Assembly: GCA_014885115.2 (NCBI GenBank)
Contig: WKLE02001010.1
Span: 1-21,724 of the forward strand
Length of the DNA: 21,724 nucleotides
Direction of reading: 5' to 3'
Source: Asterionellopsis glacialis
Lineage: Eukaryota > Bacillariophyta > Plagiogrammaphyceae > Rhaphoneidales > Asterionellopsidaceae
Shown here: piece after piece, positions 20,013 to 21,724 of the stretch
Position numbering within the stretch: position 1 is the first letter of the stretch
Layout: every line of letters begins with the position of its first letter
Position numbers and translations under genes: made by a program
The notes under the pieces: model-generated
What the model saw: the letters and a program-made list of their open reading frames with translations, nothing else
What the model was told of the DNA's origin: nothing
Databases searched by the model: none

Positions 20013-20886
20013 ACGGAGTATGTTGCCCATTGTTTGGTGCACTTGTTCGCAGATGGCATTGCTTGTGGATTTTAATGGTAGTCGGGACATCTTGGATGCC
20101 CATTGTTCGTAGTCTTCATTGAAATCCTTCTCCTGTGAATTCTCCTCCATTGTCATGAATAATTTTCAGGGGGCGAGGATATCTTGAGCACCATACATCT
20201 TTGAGTTTCTGTCCTATATGTTCCAAAGATTTGTTGTTAATATGTGCAAACTCAGGGAGGTTAGTAACAGTGTCAATGAATGTGACTGCATGGAATTGAA
20301 TATCTTCACCATTGATATTGATGGTCCAAGGACCAATCAAGTCCACAGCTACTTCGCTCCATGGTGTTAATGGAGCCTCTCTAGGTGGGAGGTGTCCATA
20401 TCCAGGTCCGGCTGTTTTGTACCTTTGGCAAGTATTGCAAGTGCAGACAAGATGTTCAATTTGTTGTCTTAGTTTGAAGTTATGGAAGTGAGTGTTCATT
20501 GCATCATATAATCGGTTCATTCCATTGTGGTTCATGGCTTGGTGAAACCAAAGTATTGTACGATCAAGGATGGTGGATGGAAGGTAAATCTTCCATGGGC
20601 TGTTTGGTGTTGGTAAGTAGCAGATGAGATCTATGCCATCCAACGTTTGTACTGGGTACTTGTGAGGTTCATTGCCTTTCAATTGTTGTAGGATTGGATC
20701 TTGTTGTTGTTGTGTTTGGATGTGTCGATAATCAAGAGGAAAGGGTTCGTTCTCTTCTAAGATGGGATAATTTAGAAAGCATTCAAGTAGTTCTGGGTCA
20801 TCCAGTTCCATGGAAAATTGGTCTGGCGTTGGTTTGGCGGCAGGTTCCAATTCGTCCGGCCTCCCGGCAGCGTCGGTGCAAAGGAG
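20000..20886 (-). pseudogene. Ty3/gypsy integrase, TGA plus frameshift
   Basis: This continues in the same frame as the RNase H segment upstream, after TGA 20889-20887. The zinc-binding N-terminus is present: two His four residues apart (codons 20544-20542 and 20529-20527, FHQAMNH) and CNTC. The catalytic triad is recognisable: D in VAVDLIGPW (20343-20341), D in HDNGGEF (20154-20152) and E in AICEQVHQ (20048-20046). A TGA at 20118-20116 breaks the frame after EGFQ. The frame then changes just after DVPTTIK (about 20065), leaving the D-to-E distance 2 nt short of the usual D-35-E. The C-terminal part of integrase is missing at the gag junction. It would have inserted element cDNA into host DNA; it cannot do so now. 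Confidence 0.88.
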
Positions 20887-21724
20887 TCAGGACAGAGCAT
20901 CGGCAATGACATTCTGATCACCTTGTTTGTAGTGAAAAGTGGGAGCAAATTCTTCAAGGAAGAGGCACCAGTGAAGGACACGATTGGTTTTAAGGTTGTG
21001 GAAAGTAAGATTCTTATGGTCAGTGTAGATGTGAATGTAGCGGCCATATAGGAGTGAGCAATATTCGTCGAGAACCATGATGACCGCGAGCATTTCTTTT
21101 TCGCCTACTGTATAGTTGAGTTGGGATCCATGGAGTTTCTTGGAGAAGTATGCTATTGGTTTGCCATTTTGTTTGATGACTGCACCAACTTGGTAATTGG
21201 AGGCATCAGTTTCGATGTGGAAGGACTTGTTAGGGTCAGGATAGGTCAAGAGGACATCCTCGACAATGAGTGCCCGGATTGTGTTGAAAGCGGTTTGTTG
21301 AGCTTTGCCCCAGAGGAATTTCATTCCTTTCTTGGTGAGCTCTGTTAAGGGTGCTAAAATTTGGGCCCGTTTTGGCCACATTTCCCTGTAGTAAGTTATG
21401 GCTCCGATGAATGAACGCAGTTGTGAGAGAGTTTTTGGGACAGCGAGTTTGAGGATGGATTCTACCTTGTAAATCATGGTGCAGGTGTTGTTGGAGAACT
21501 TGATGTCTATTCCTGCGTTGGTGAGGAAAGAGCGACCGTAGATGATGTCAAACTTAACTGTGGGGTTGTCGAATACGAATGCGGTTTCTTCATCTATGGT
21601 TTGCGACTTGCTGAACTCAGGTAGTTTGATTTCTTTGAGTTGGACCACTCTAGTGGTTGAAAGTTTCCCAGCAGTTGTTGCAAAATTGAACTGTTGCTTG
21701 AGGACTGTGGGAGTGATGCCTGGT
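20887..21724 (-). pseudogene. Ty3/gypsy pol: protease tail and RNase H, RT deleted; runs off window
   Basis: The frame is open to the right edge, so the 5' part of pol lies outside. The first readable part resembles the C-terminal half of a retroviral-type aspartic protease (FDIIYGRSFLTNAGIDIKFS). It is followed within a few residues by the RT connection/thumb sequence (KVESILKLAVPKTLSQLRSF, then YYREMWPKRAQILAPLTELT). The fingers and palm, including the YxDD site, are therefore absent. RNase H has its acidic residues: D in ETDAS (21207-21205), E in GEKEMLA (21096-21094), D in YTDHKNL (21021-21019) and D in VIADALS (20901-20899). It ends at TGA 20889-20887 exactly where gypsy elements continue ALSRL. 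Without RT it cannot copy itself. Confidence 0.88.

Noticed and set aside
20694..21348. Several plus-strand frames of 71-77 codons
   Set aside because: They are complements of the clearly recognised minus-strand pol.
1..21724. CRISPR array, rRNA, tRNA or phage-type modules
   Set aside because: No regularly spaced direct repeats, no rRNA-like conserved stretches and no convincing tRNA cloverleaf were seen; gene structure is eukaryotic.

Overview
The window looks like nuclear DNA of a unicellular stramenopile, most likely a diatom. Four things point that way: short GT-AG introns (77, 119 and 114 nt) in compact genes; a bZIP factor whose C-terminal region is of a type I associate with diatom bZIPs; Ty3/gypsy gag and pol remnants of the kind common in diatoms; and AT-rich spacers full of broken transposons. 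This assignment is from memory of protein families, not from a search.

Layout. Positions 1-5,500 are AT-rich and hold no intact gene. From about 1,810 to 4,905 they contain one badly decayed plus-strand gene resembling the DUF6729-type, zinc-finger-bearing transposon-associated proteins of diatoms. It is broken by several stops and frameshifts and carries internal tandem duplications. Positions 5,500-14,750 form a compact gene island. It has a candidate 5' exon (5,676-5,847), a stretch crowded with CTGGTA/TACCAG motifs (6,068-6,430), and a 3-exon gene for a 1,785-residue TBC-domain (Rab-GAP) protein with an F-box-like segment (6,615-12,168). Convergent to it is a 2-exon gene for a 661-residue bZIP transcription factor (14,703-12,604). 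Positions 14,750-18,770 are again AT-rich, with microsatellites, hairpins and unrecognised coding-like scraps.

From 18,770 to the right edge the sequence is retrotransposon-derived. A possible LTR holds clustered CRE-like (TGACGT/TGACGC) sites and is followed by a plus-strand gag fragment interrupted by TGA. At about 20,000 the gag is joined to a minus-strand pol remnant (protease tail, RNase H, integrase) of opposite orientation. That pol has lost essentially all of its reverse-transcriptase palm/fingers, and it carries two in-frame TGAs and a frameshift. It runs off the window edge.

Functionally, the two host genes are regulatory: one is a likely membrane-traffic GAP and the other a DNA-binding factor. 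They converge tail to tail, so no shared promoter is implied. I see no intact mobile element, no tRNA or rRNA gene and no CRISPR array. The most unusual structures are the opposed gag/pol junction with its RT deletion, the CRE-like cluster in the putative LTR, the TBC domain split by a long insertion, and the motif-dense leader of the TBC gene.
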